In this document: one piece after another, positions 33,860 through 40,752 of the stretch
Numbering within the stretch: position 1 is the stretch's first letter
Layout: every line of letters starts with the position of its first letter
Assembly (NCBI GenBank): GCA_009782825.1
Contig: WRII01000003.1
Coordinates: forward strand, 1 to 64,000
Origin: Peptococcaceae bacterium
Lineage (GTDB): Bacteria > Bacillota > Desulfitobacteriia > Desulfitobacteriales > Syntrophobotulaceae
DNA length: 64,000 nucleotides
Direction: 5' to 3'
Notes under the pieces: generated by a model
Told to the model about the DNA's origin: nothing
Seen by the model: the letters and a program-made list of their open reading frames with translations, nothing else
The model's database searches: none
Made by a program: the position numbers and the translations under genes

Positions 33860-33941
33860 GAGAGATGAAGTAATGGAAAGTGAATACTAGAATCACAGCG
33901 AATAATAGCGAATAATATGAAAAAATGAGAAAAATAGATTC

Positions 33942-33970
33942 TTGACATTTTTTTGTAGACCTGATATCCT
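33942..33970 (+). promoter_or_regulatory. Promoter of tRNA-Val
   Basis: TTGACA (33942-33947), 17-bp spacer, TATCCT (33965-33970). The -10 lies in the inverted repeat ATATCCT(tcagc)AGGATAT (33964-33982). The tRNA starts 43 nt beyond the -10. Confidence 0.65.
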
Positions 33971-34012
33971 TCAGCAGGATATGTATTTTTAATAGGGGTT
34001 GGTTGATATTTT

Positions 34013-34089
34013 GGGCAATTAGCTCAGTTGGTTAGAGCGCATGCCTCACATGCATGAGGCCGAGGGTTCGAATCCCCCATTGCCCACCA
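34013..34089 (+). tRNA. tRNA-Val (CAC)
   Basis: Acceptor GGGCAAT pairs with ATTGCCC, and the D arm AGCTCAGTTGGTTAGAGC is canonical. The anticodon stem CATGC/GCATG encloses CTCACAT, giving anticodon CAC for GTG codons. The T loop is TTCGAAT, discriminator A and CCA are encoded. The T stem GAGGG/CCCCC has one A-C mismatch at its second pair. It stands alone, with no other tRNA nearby. Confidence 0.93.
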
Positions 34090-34215
34090 TTTGTAACTTG
34101 GCCATGGACCCAGTTCTACAGGCGGGGCATATGATCCAGGTGCTTTGGGTCCAACCGGACTACGGGAGTCCGATGGGGGGCGGATTGGTTTGTGTCTATC
34201 CATTGCAACGCTGCA

Positions 34216-34272
34216 GCTGGGGGTGACCCCAGCAGAAACCAGGGGCTTTGTCCTGCTGGGGTTACCCCCAGC
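34216..34272. other. Large GC-rich hairpin downstream of tRNA-Val
   Basis: Left arm 34216-34235 and right arm 34253-34272 pair over 20 nt with one G-T wobble around a 17-nt loop. Each arm is also a small palindrome (GCTGGGG-gtga-CCCCAGC), so a cruciform or two separate hairpins can form. A smaller hairpin CGGACT/AGTCCG lies at about 34158-34174. It may end transcription from both sides, though no T-run is present, or be a REP-like element. Nothing coding is seen in 34090-34300. Confidence 0.6.
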
Positions 34273-34300
34273 ACTTACATAACACTCGGTTCATATCAAC

Positions 34301-35119
34301 TCATTTATCAGCGCTGATCAAAGCTCCTGCAAAAGCTCCATCCAACGTTTCTAAATCAGCATTGTCAATATTGGATTCCAATTGATTCATAAATTCAGAG
34401 AGGATTACCTCTTTGGTGTAAACGTGGGCAATCTCAATTTGTATATTTGTGTAGCCGCACTTTCGCAAAATGGATTCATACGCCTCAATAGTAATTGTGC
34501 CGGCCAGACAGCCGCACCACATTTCCGCGCTTTTGCGAATTTCGGGACTGACTTCCTTAATCGTTACAACATCGGCCACCCGCAAACGGCCACCCTGCTT
34601 GATAACTCTGTATGCTTCAGACAGGGCTTTCTCTTTATCTTCGGACAGATTAATAACACAGTTTGAAATGACCGCGTCAACAGTCTCGTCTGGCAAGGGA
34701 ATCTCTTCAATATAGCCTTTGATAAAATCTACATTGGCAACACCCATTTTGGCCTTGTTCCCATTCGCGAGCCGCAACATCTCGTCGGTCATGTCAAGAC
34801 CGTACACTTTGCCGTTATCGCCCACAAAACGTGACGCCATTAAAACATCGATACCGCCGCCGCTGCCCAAGTCCAAAACCGTTTCACCTTCTTTAAGCTG
34901 CGCAAACACAAGGGGATTTGCGCAACCCAGGGATGCTTCTATCGCTTCTCTGGGAAGTGCTGAAAGTTCCATACCCGCATAATTTACTGAGGTATCTGTA
35001 ATACTTTGATTGCCGCAACCAGCAGATGAACAGCATCCCCCGGTCTTCTCCTTTTTACTGAATTCCTCAGCAATTTTGCCGTACTGTTCTTGTACCTTTT
35101 CCCTGATATTCGTATTCAT
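34301..35119 (-). CDS. arsM: Arsenite S-adenosylmethionine methyltransferase
   Basis: ArsM methylates As(III) with SAM in the cytosol, giving methylated and volatile arsenicals. This product of 272 residues has the SAM motif VLDLGSGGGIDVL (about 81-93) and the conserved cysteines: N-terminal CC (CCSSAGC, about 29), ISNCVINL (about 153) and MWCGCLAG (about 205). It is the last gene of the minus-strand arsenic operon. Confidence 0.95.
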   Translation of the reverse strand: MNTNIREKVQEQYGKIAEEFSKKEKTGGCCSSAGCGNQSITDTSVNYAGMELSALPREAIEASLGCANPLVFAQLKEGETVLDLGSGGGIDVLMASRFVGDNGKVYGLDMTDEMLRLANGNKAKMGVANVDFIKGYIEEIPLPDETVDAVISNCVINLSEDKEKALSEAYRVIKQGGRLRVADVVTIKEVSPEIRKSAEMWCGCLAGTITIEAYESILRKCGYTNIQIEIAHVYTKEVILSEFMNQLESNIDNADLETLDGAFAGALISADK

Positions 35120-35194
35120 GTTTACTCCCGTTCCAACGCAGTATACGCGTCTAATAAAATTTGTAGGCTTTCCAGCACCTAAGCTTAGTATTCT

Positions 35195-36055
35195 TCAGGT
35201 GGTTTTCGCGATATCCGTGAGCTGCTGTTTCAGTTTCAACACTTTTTCCTCAATAAGTTTTATGACCTTGATAAATTCTTCATCGCTTTTGCCTGTTGGA
35301 TCTTCAAGCCCCCAATCTTCACGATGCTTGCAGGGTAAGAATGGACACTCCACATTACAACCCATTGTGATAACGATATCGATAGACGGTATATCGGATA
35401 ATGATTTTGAATACTGCGTTTTTCCCATATCAATATTATAAAGTTTTTTTATAAGCCGTACAGCATCGGGATTGATTTTGTCTTGAACCTCTGTGCCCGC
35501 GCTGTAACTTTCAAACGCGTTTTCAGCAAAGTGTTTGCCAAGGGCCTCCGCGATTTGGCTACGGCATGAGTTGTGAACACATATGAAGGCAACCTTTGGC
35601 TTTCCATCTGTTTGCAACTCGGGCTTATATAAAAGAGAGTCCAAAATTTCTGCAGCGTCTTTCACAAGACATGGGCATATGGCTTGTACCCGTTCACTTG
35701 CAAGGTCCTTGTCGCCATACCGCAAATCAACACCTAAAAGTTCCCGACAGTTTGTGGATCCGTGCTTTGCAGTGAATTGTCTGTCAAACTCTTGAATAAG
35801 TGCAAAGGTTTTTTCTATTGATTCTTTATCACCCGGCACAGAATTTCCATGTTTCAGGCCGATGACCATGTATGCTCCTGTCGCTGCACCACACGTTGAA
35901 CTTAACCGTGCCATTCCTGCTGACAAACCGCAGGATATTTTTAAAGCAGTCTCTTTATCCAATCCTAAATCTTCACAGTACGTGGATAATAAGGCTTGTG
36001 AACAATAAAAGCCGTTATTAAAGGATTTCAAAACTTCATTTGCTTTTTTGTTCAT
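35195..36055 (-). CDS. Fusion of C_GCAxxG_C_C protein and arsenate reductase
   Basis: This protein of 286 residues combines two families. Residues 1-140 are a C_GCAxxG_C_C redox-type domain (FYCSQALLSTYCEDLG, STCGAATGAYMVIGL, CPCLVKDAAEIL). Residues 150-286 are a thioredoxin-coupled, low-molecular-weight phosphatase-type ArsC with the P-loop CVHNSCRSQ and the distal cysteines CNVECPFLPC. The N-terminal domain may supply reducing equivalents to ArsC within one chain (inference). There is no break in frame between them. Confidence 0.9.
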   Translation of the reverse strand: MNKKANEVLKSFNNGFYCSQALLSTYCEDLGLDKETALKISCGLSAGMARLSSTCGAATGAYMVIGLKHGNSVPGDKESIEKTFALIQEFDRQFTAKHGSTNCRELLGVDLRYGDKDLASERVQAICPCLVKDAAEILDSLLYKPELQTDGKPKVAFICVHNSCRSQIAEALGKHFAENAFESYSAGTEVQDKINPDAVRLIKKLYNIDMGKTQYSKSLSDIPSIDIVITMGCNVECPFLPCKHREDWGLEDPTGKSDEEFIKVIKLIEEKVLKLKQQLTDIAKTT

Positions 36056-36075
36056 TTCAGCACATCCTTCCAGGT

Positions 36076-37815
36076 TTACATATTTAATAACTGACTGCCC
36101 TTAATATCTTCTGCGCTCCACGCAATGACGGCAAAATGCCCGCCTGATCTTTCATCAACTTTGTTGATCCATTCGATTTCATGGCTTGCTTTGGCTTGCA
36201 AAAGCTGATTGGTCGTTTCCGTCGCGTACATGGACGAATTGATAACCCACCACTTCGTGGCAATTCCGGCGCGTTCTAAATCTTCCTCTAAACGTATGGC
36301 CTCATAGACGGGCGTGGTTTCTGCGAGCGTAACAATAATCACTTCTGTTTCGTCTGCATTGCGAAGTCTGGGGAGCAGTTTTTTCACCGTTTCGGGAATG
36401 TCGCCTTGTGTGCGTTTTACTTCTTTGTGATAACTTTGTGTCGCGTCAAGCAAGAGTAATGTATGCCCTGTGGGGGCGGTATCGATAACAACAATTTCAT
36501 TGTCCGCGCGTTCCACAATTTCGGCAAATTTGCGAAATACAGCTATTTCCTGTGTGCAGGGGGAACGCAAGTCTTCTTCTACATAGGCAACATCATTTTC
36601 CGACATTGTTTCCCTTGCTTTGGCCAGCACTTCATTTTGATAACGTTCCAACTCTGCCTTTTCGTCAATGTGGCTTATGCTTATACGGCTGTTCTCATCT
36701 ATGACAAATTTTATGTGTGCGGCAGGGTCGGTGGTCGTTAAATGCACATTTTCGCCTTTGGCGGATAGCCCAAGCGCGACGGCAGCGGCAACAGATGTTT
36801 TACCTACGCCGCCTTTACCCATTGTGAAAATAACCTTTTTCCTGCTCTTGAATAAATCGTCTATCACTTTGCTGAGCTTCGGGATATCGGTGGTTTTTAA
36901 TGTGTCATCGCATGGGGAAAAGTTGTCTTTTACAAGCAGATTGCGTACATTTTCCATGCCTGTTATGTTGTAGGCGCGGAGTGGAACGGAATAAATCGTA
37001 ATCGTCTGCAATCCTACCGGAATATCCGAAAGTACCTTTTTTTGTTTGTGATAAAGGCTTTCGGAAATAGTGTCATCATAGGCGGTCAATACGCCATTGA
37101 TAGTTAATATCTGATTGAGAATACCTAAATCAGCCAGCTCCTTTGAGGCTCGTGCAGCTTCTTTGAGCGGGGAACTTTCAGGACGGGAAATAAGAATGAG
37201 CGTTGTTAATTGACCATCTGGCAATGTTTCGACCGCTTTCTTGTATATTTCCTTTTTGCTCTCCAATCCCGCAAGCTGTCCCAAGCAGGACGCACCATGC
37301 GTGCTTTCACTTATGAAATTACTCCATGCCGACGGAAGCTGCAGCATTCTTAGCGTATGCCCTGTGGGAGCTGTATCAAAAATAATATGGTCGTACTCGT
37401 TCTGTGCTTTTTTATCGGTTATGAAATTGGAAAACTCATTAAACGCGGCAATTTCAACCGTGCAGGAGCCGGATAGCTGTTCCTCCATATTGGCTATTAC
37501 GCTTTCAGGCAGTTTGCCGCGATAGGGGGCAATCACGCTTTCGCGATATTCTGCTGCCGCTTGTAATGGATCAAGATTGGCAACTATCAGTCCCGGCACT
37601 TCTTTAATCGGCGTCCCTTTGCTTGAAAGGTCGGTACTAAAAACATCCTGCAAATTGGAAGCGGGGTCGGTGCTTATGAGCAATATCCTTTTGCCATGAT
37701 CTGCAAGGGTAACGGCGGTGGCGCAGGCGACGGAAGTTTTGCCCACGCCGCCCTTGCCAGTGAAAAATAGATATTTTGTCAGCGGGATATTTTGAAGATT
37801 GAATGGTGTATACAT
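36076..37815 (-). CDS. arsA: Arsenite-transporting ATPase ArsA
   Basis: This product of 579 residues has two homologous halves, each with a P-loop (FFTGKGGVGKTS at about 18 and TMGKGGVGKTSVA at about 330) and the signature DTAPTGHTL. ArsA energises arsenite export and receives As(III) from ArsD. ATG 37815 overlaps the arsD stop by 1 nt (TGATG) and is chosen over 37848. In this operon the exporter is of the ACR3 type, a known pairing. Confidence 0.95.
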   Translation of the reverse strand: MYTPFNLQNIPLTKYLFFTGKGGVGKTSVACATAVTLADHGKRILLISTDPASNLQDVFSTDLSSKGTPIKEVPGLIVANLDPLQAAAEYRESVIAPYRGKLPESVIANMEEQLSGSCTVEIAAFNEFSNFITDKKAQNEYDHIIFDTAPTGHTLRMLQLPSAWSNFISESTHGASCLGQLAGLESKKEIYKKAVETLPDGQLTTLILISRPESSPLKEAARASKELADLGILNQILTINGVLTAYDDTISESLYHKQKKVLSDIPVGLQTITIYSVPLRAYNITGMENVRNLLVKDNFSPCDDTLKTTDIPKLSKVIDDLFKSRKKVIFTMGKGGVGKTSVAAAVALGLSAKGENVHLTTTDPAAHIKFVIDENSRISISHIDEKAELERYQNEVLAKARETMSENDVAYVEEDLRSPCTQEIAVFRKFAEIVERADNEIVVIDTAPTGHTLLLLDATQSYHKEVKRTQGDIPETVKKLLPRLRNADETEVIIVTLAETTPVYEAIRLEEDLERAGIATKWWVINSSMYATETTNQLLQAKASHEIEWINKVDERSGGHFAVIAWSAEDIKGSQLLNM

Positions 37816-38642
37816 CAGCAGCCAGCCTCCCCACAACCACAGCCGCAAGAATCATCTGCGATGGGTTCTTTACCCTTGCTTTCTTCGCTTTCGCAACCGC
37901 AAGAATTATCTGCGTTGGTAGGGCAAGCGTTGTGTAGGCAATCACAAGTTATATCCAGTAACTTTTCGAATTCATCATTACGGGGATAACGCTTTGTTAT
38001 AACGATTTTCCCGTCAACAACTACGATGGGTAGTACCTCAACACCTTCATCTGTTAAGCGTTGACTGACTTCAGCATTGTTCACAAACTCTTGTGGGGCA
38101 TTTGTCAGATTATAGCGTTTGATTTCTGTGCCACATGTTTTTAGGGTTTCCAAAGCTGCTGAAATACGCAGTAATTCGGGATCAACACCTACTCCGCAAA
38201 GCCCTGTCGGGCAGCACATGGCAGGTTCATAGATGATCATGGTTTTCATGGTGTGTTCACTCCTTGATTTATTATTGGGCTGTGTATTATCGCAACCGCA
38301 ATCACTATCACAACCACAGTCGTTATTGCCATCGATATTGACACCATCAAAAAACTTAATCAGATTATCTGGTAACATGTAGGATTTTTCTTTGGGTTTT
38401 TGCCCATAAATAGCTTTTAAGATACCGTCTGTAATCATAGCAACAGGCGGCTGTTCGTAATTTTTGCCTTCATAGACGAACACTCGGCAATCCACGCTAC
38501 AGCCAGCTAAGTCACCGCAATCAGCGCAGTCACTTTCTTCTAACTCACTGCTGATATCTACGCCGTTTACACGGATGGTCGGAGAACTGATAAAGCGGTA
38601 TTTTTCTGCAAGCTCTTTTGATGTTATATTGACCGGGTTCAC
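37815..38642 (-). CDS. arsD: ArsD metallochaperone fused to C-terminal half of DUF2703
   Basis: The frame of 275 residues opens at GTG 38642. Residues 1-90 (ITSKELAEKYRFISSPTIRV, DCADCGDLAGCSVDCR) are the second half of a DUF2703 domain whose first half is in the preceding gene. After a CGC-rich linker, ArsD begins MKTMIIYEPAMCC with C-C near PTGLCGVGV (the Cys12/13/18 arsenite site), ending in CGC motifs. ATG 38249 has AAGGAG 10 nt upstream, so ArsD alone (144 residues) can be made. Overlap with arsA is 1 nt. Confidence 0.85.
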   Translation of the reverse strand: MNPVNITSKELAEKYRFISSPTIRVNGVDISSELEESDCADCGDLAGCSVDCRVFVYEGKNYEQPPVAMITDGILKAIYGQKPKEKSYMLPDNLIKFFDGVNIDGNNDCGCDSDCGCDNTQPNNKSRSEHTMKTMIIYEPAMCCPTGLCGVGVDPELLRISAALETLKTCGTEIKRYNLTNAPQEFVNNAEVSQRLTDEGVEVLPIVVVDGKIVITKRYPRNDEFEKLLDITCDCLHNACPTNADNSCGCESEESKGKEPIADDSCGCGCGEAGC

Positions 38643-39088
38643 TTCTGCCTGATAGCCAAGCGTTTCAAATACCCCGGAGACAGAACTCCAAGCGCCTTTT
38701 GAAGTGTTTCATCAGTTGCCATGCACCGTTCACAGGTGTTCAGGTCAAGATACAGGAAATCGATATTGAGTTTCTTTGTAGTCGGTTTCGCTGCCATAGT
38801 GGTTTCACTGTACGAACAATCGATGCTGCACTCGCTATCGGTTTTTGAAGTGTCGCTTATCTTTTGATTTGGCGGCGTCCAGCCAGTATTGTCACCAGCA
38901 TAGGTGATGGAACCTGTCGGGCAGAGATTGCCGCAGCCGTGACATTGATCTATACAACCATTTGTATAGACAACAAAAGGCTTCTGAGGACTGTTCTTGT
39001 CATAAACGCCGTGAGCGCAATAATTTATGCACGTGCCACAGTCAATACAAGTTTCCGTGTTAATCACGGGATACCAGTTTTTAGACAT
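38639..39088 (-). CDS. Ferredoxin joined to N-terminal half of DUF2703, frameshifted
   Basis: This product of 149 residues has an N-terminal two-cluster ferredoxin (CIDCGTCINYC, CIDQCHGCGNLCP), then a linker and LNIDFLYLDLNTCERCMATD, the start of DUF2703. Homology stops after ALGVLSP, and the expected VFETLGYQAE is found in another frame. One extra base in the G-run at 38672-38675 would give one chain with the next ORF. So this is a frameshifted gene, a sequencing error in a homopolymer, or a true recoding site. The GTG of the next ORF overlaps its stop. Confidence 0.75.
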   Translation of the reverse strand: MSKNWYPVINTETCIDCGTCINYCAHGVYDKNSPQKPFVVYTNGCIDQCHGCGNLCPTGSITYAGDNTGWTPPNQKISDTSKTDSECSIDCSYSETTMAAKPTTKKLNIDFLYLDLNTCERCMATDETLQKALGVLSPGYLKRLAIRQK

Positions 39089-39191
39089 TTCTTCCTACCT
39101 CCACATAATCAAGGTTATCGTTTTCGTGATAGGATTCCTCCATGTAGCCGATGTTTTGATAACAGTTATTGTGTTTATCGGGATCAATCAT
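39081..39191 (-). CDS. 36-residue acidic small protein in the ars operon
   Basis: The ORF starts at ATG 39191 right behind a textbook SD (AAAGGAGCA), inside the last codons of acr3, and ends overlapping the ferredoxin ATG, so it is coupled on both sides. The product ([20 protein letters not shown]...) is rich in Asp, Asn, Glu and Tyr with a single cysteine. No family is recognised. The coupling and SD argue for real translation. Confidence 0.6.
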   Translation of the reverse strand: MIDPDKHNNCYQNIGYMEESYHENDNLDYVEVGRNV

Positions 39192-40284
39192 TGCTCCTTT
39201 CATTTTTTAATTGCCTCTCTGGAACGTAATTTGTTTGCGTGAAATATTTTTTCTTAAACCGCAAAGCAAGATTTACAAGCGCTATCATGACAGGGACCTC
39301 AATCAGCGGGCCGATTACCGCCGCAAAAGCCTGATCGGAAGCAATGCCGAAAACCGCCACCGCCACGGCAATAGCGAGTTCAAAGTTGTTACTCGCGGCT
39401 GTGAAAGATAAGGTAACGGTCTGTTCATAATTGACGCCCTGTTTATATGACATATAGAAGCTGATCAAAAACATGACGGCGAAGTAAATGAGCAAAGGAA
39501 TGGCGATGCGAACAACATGCAGCGGCAGTGTAATAATAAACTGTCCTTTCAGTATGAACATCACGACAATTGTATAGAGCAAGGCAATCAAGGCGACGGG
39601 TGATATTTTGGGAATGAATACCTTCTCATACCACTCCTTGCTTTTAATTCGCAGCAGGGCAAAGCGGGTCAAAAATCCGGCGGCAAACGGGATGCCCAAA
39701 TATATCAAAACGCTTTTGGCGACAGACCATATGGAAACATTCACCTCTTGCCCGCCCCATGACAAACCAAGCCATTGGGGGAGAACCGTAACGAACAAAT
39801 AGATGTACACAGAGTAAAATAGGATCTGGAATATTGAATTGAGCGCAACGAGCGCAGCGCAATATTCGTTATCGCCTTTTGCCAGCGTGTTCCAAATAAT
39901 TACCATGGCGATGCAGCGCGCCAGACCAATAATGATTAAGCCCACTGCGTAATCCGGCATATCCGGCAAAAGCAGAACAGCCAGAACGAACATAAGCACA
40001 GGACCAATAATCCAGTTTTGGATAAGGGATAAGCCAAGAACCTTCTTATTTTTTGCAACTTTGCCTATTTCCTCATACTTTATTTTGGCAAGGGGCGGGT
40101 ACATCATAATAATCAGTCCAAGCGCAATGGGCCATGATATGGTTCCGCTGCTCATCTTTTCAAGGGAATTGGCTATGCCGGGAAAGATGAATCCTCCTAA
40201 GACTCCGATGCCCATAGCAACAAAGATCCACAGCGTTAGGAACCGATCGAGAAAAGAGAGCTTAGCATTATTGTTTTTCTCCAC
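39184..40284 (-). CDS. acr3: Arsenite efflux permease, ACR3 family
   Basis: This ten-helix arsenite/H+ antiporter has about 366 residues. Family features are [12 protein letters not shown] with the essential TM4 cysteine and [19 protein letters not shown] in TM9. GTG 40284 lies in the end of arsR with GAAAGGG 9 nt upstream and fits the family's N-terminus; the longer frame from ATG 40317 adds residues with no homology. It exports As(III) and, in some members, Sb(III). Confidence 0.93.
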   Translation of the reverse strand: MEKNNNAKLSFLDRFLTLWIFVAMGIGVLGGFIFPGIANSLEKMSSGTISWPIALGLIIMMYPPLAKIKYEEIGKVAKNKKVLGLSLIQNWIIGPVLMFVLAVLLLPDMPDYAVGLIIIGLARCIAMVIIWNTLAKGDNEYCAALVALNSIFQILFYSVYIYLFVTVLPQWLGLSWGGQEVNVSIWSVAKSVLIYLGIPFAAGFLTRFALLRIKSKEWYEKVFIPKISPVALIALLYTIVVMFILKGQFIITLPLHVVRIAIPLLIYFAVMFLISFYMSYKQGVNYEQTVTLSFTAASNNFELAIAVAVAVFGIASDQAFAAVIGPLIEVPVMIALVNLALRFKKKYFTQTNYVPERQLKNERSND

Positions 40285-40597
40285 AGTTACATTCCCTTTC
40301 TTTGCAAATGCAATCATCTGTGTTCGTGGTTATGGAGCATAAAAAGTTTTTGAAGTCCTGTACAGCCTTTTCATTCAAGGAATAATATATCCATTTTCCT
40401 TCTTTGCGCCCATTTACCAGGCCACAATCACAAAGACTTTTCATATGGTGGGAAAGGGTTGGCTGCGTGATCTTAAAATGCTCCAAAATATCGCAAGCAC
40501 AAAGCTCGCCGCAGGAGAGCATGTCAACAATCATCAGTCGGTTTGGGTCGGTAAGGGCTTTAAATAGTCCGGCACTTTTTGTGTATTTCTCATCCAC
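40268..40597 (-). CDS. arsR: Arsenic-responsive repressor ArsR
   Basis: This SmtB/ArsR-family repressor of 109 residues has the metalloid site ELCACDIL (two cysteines at the start of the recognition helix) and the [19 protein letters not shown]. The C-terminus carries an extra Cys cluster ([12 protein letters not shown]) that may add metalloid ligands. First gene of the operon; overlaps acr3 by 17 nt. Confidence 0.95.
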   Translation of the reverse strand: MDEKYTKSAGLFKALTDPNRLMIVDMLSCGELCACDILEHFKITQPTLSHHMKSLCDCGLVNGRKEGKWIYYSLNEKAVQDFKNFLCSITTNTDDCICKERECNCGEKQ

Positions 40598-40634
40598 TTT
40601 AGAACCTCCTTACATAGATGTTGGTCTATGTGTT

Positions 40635-40664
40635 ATTATATATGGTAACATAGATGGGTGTCAA
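40635..40664 (-). promoter_or_regulatory. ars operon promoter with ArsR-type operator words
   Basis: On the minus strand, TTGACA (40664-40659), 18-bp spacer, TATAAT (40640-40635). CATCTATGT in the spacer, CACATAGA downstream of the -10 and ACATCTATGT next to the SD form repeated and inverted ATCTATG words, a plausible ArsR operator. Confidence 0.8.
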
Positions 40665-40752
40665 TGTATTTTTGAAATTTTTTTATTACTAAGGAAACGG
40701 CCTTTCTGGTGGCAGGTCTATATTTTCCTTCTACCCTTTTTGCAGATCATAT

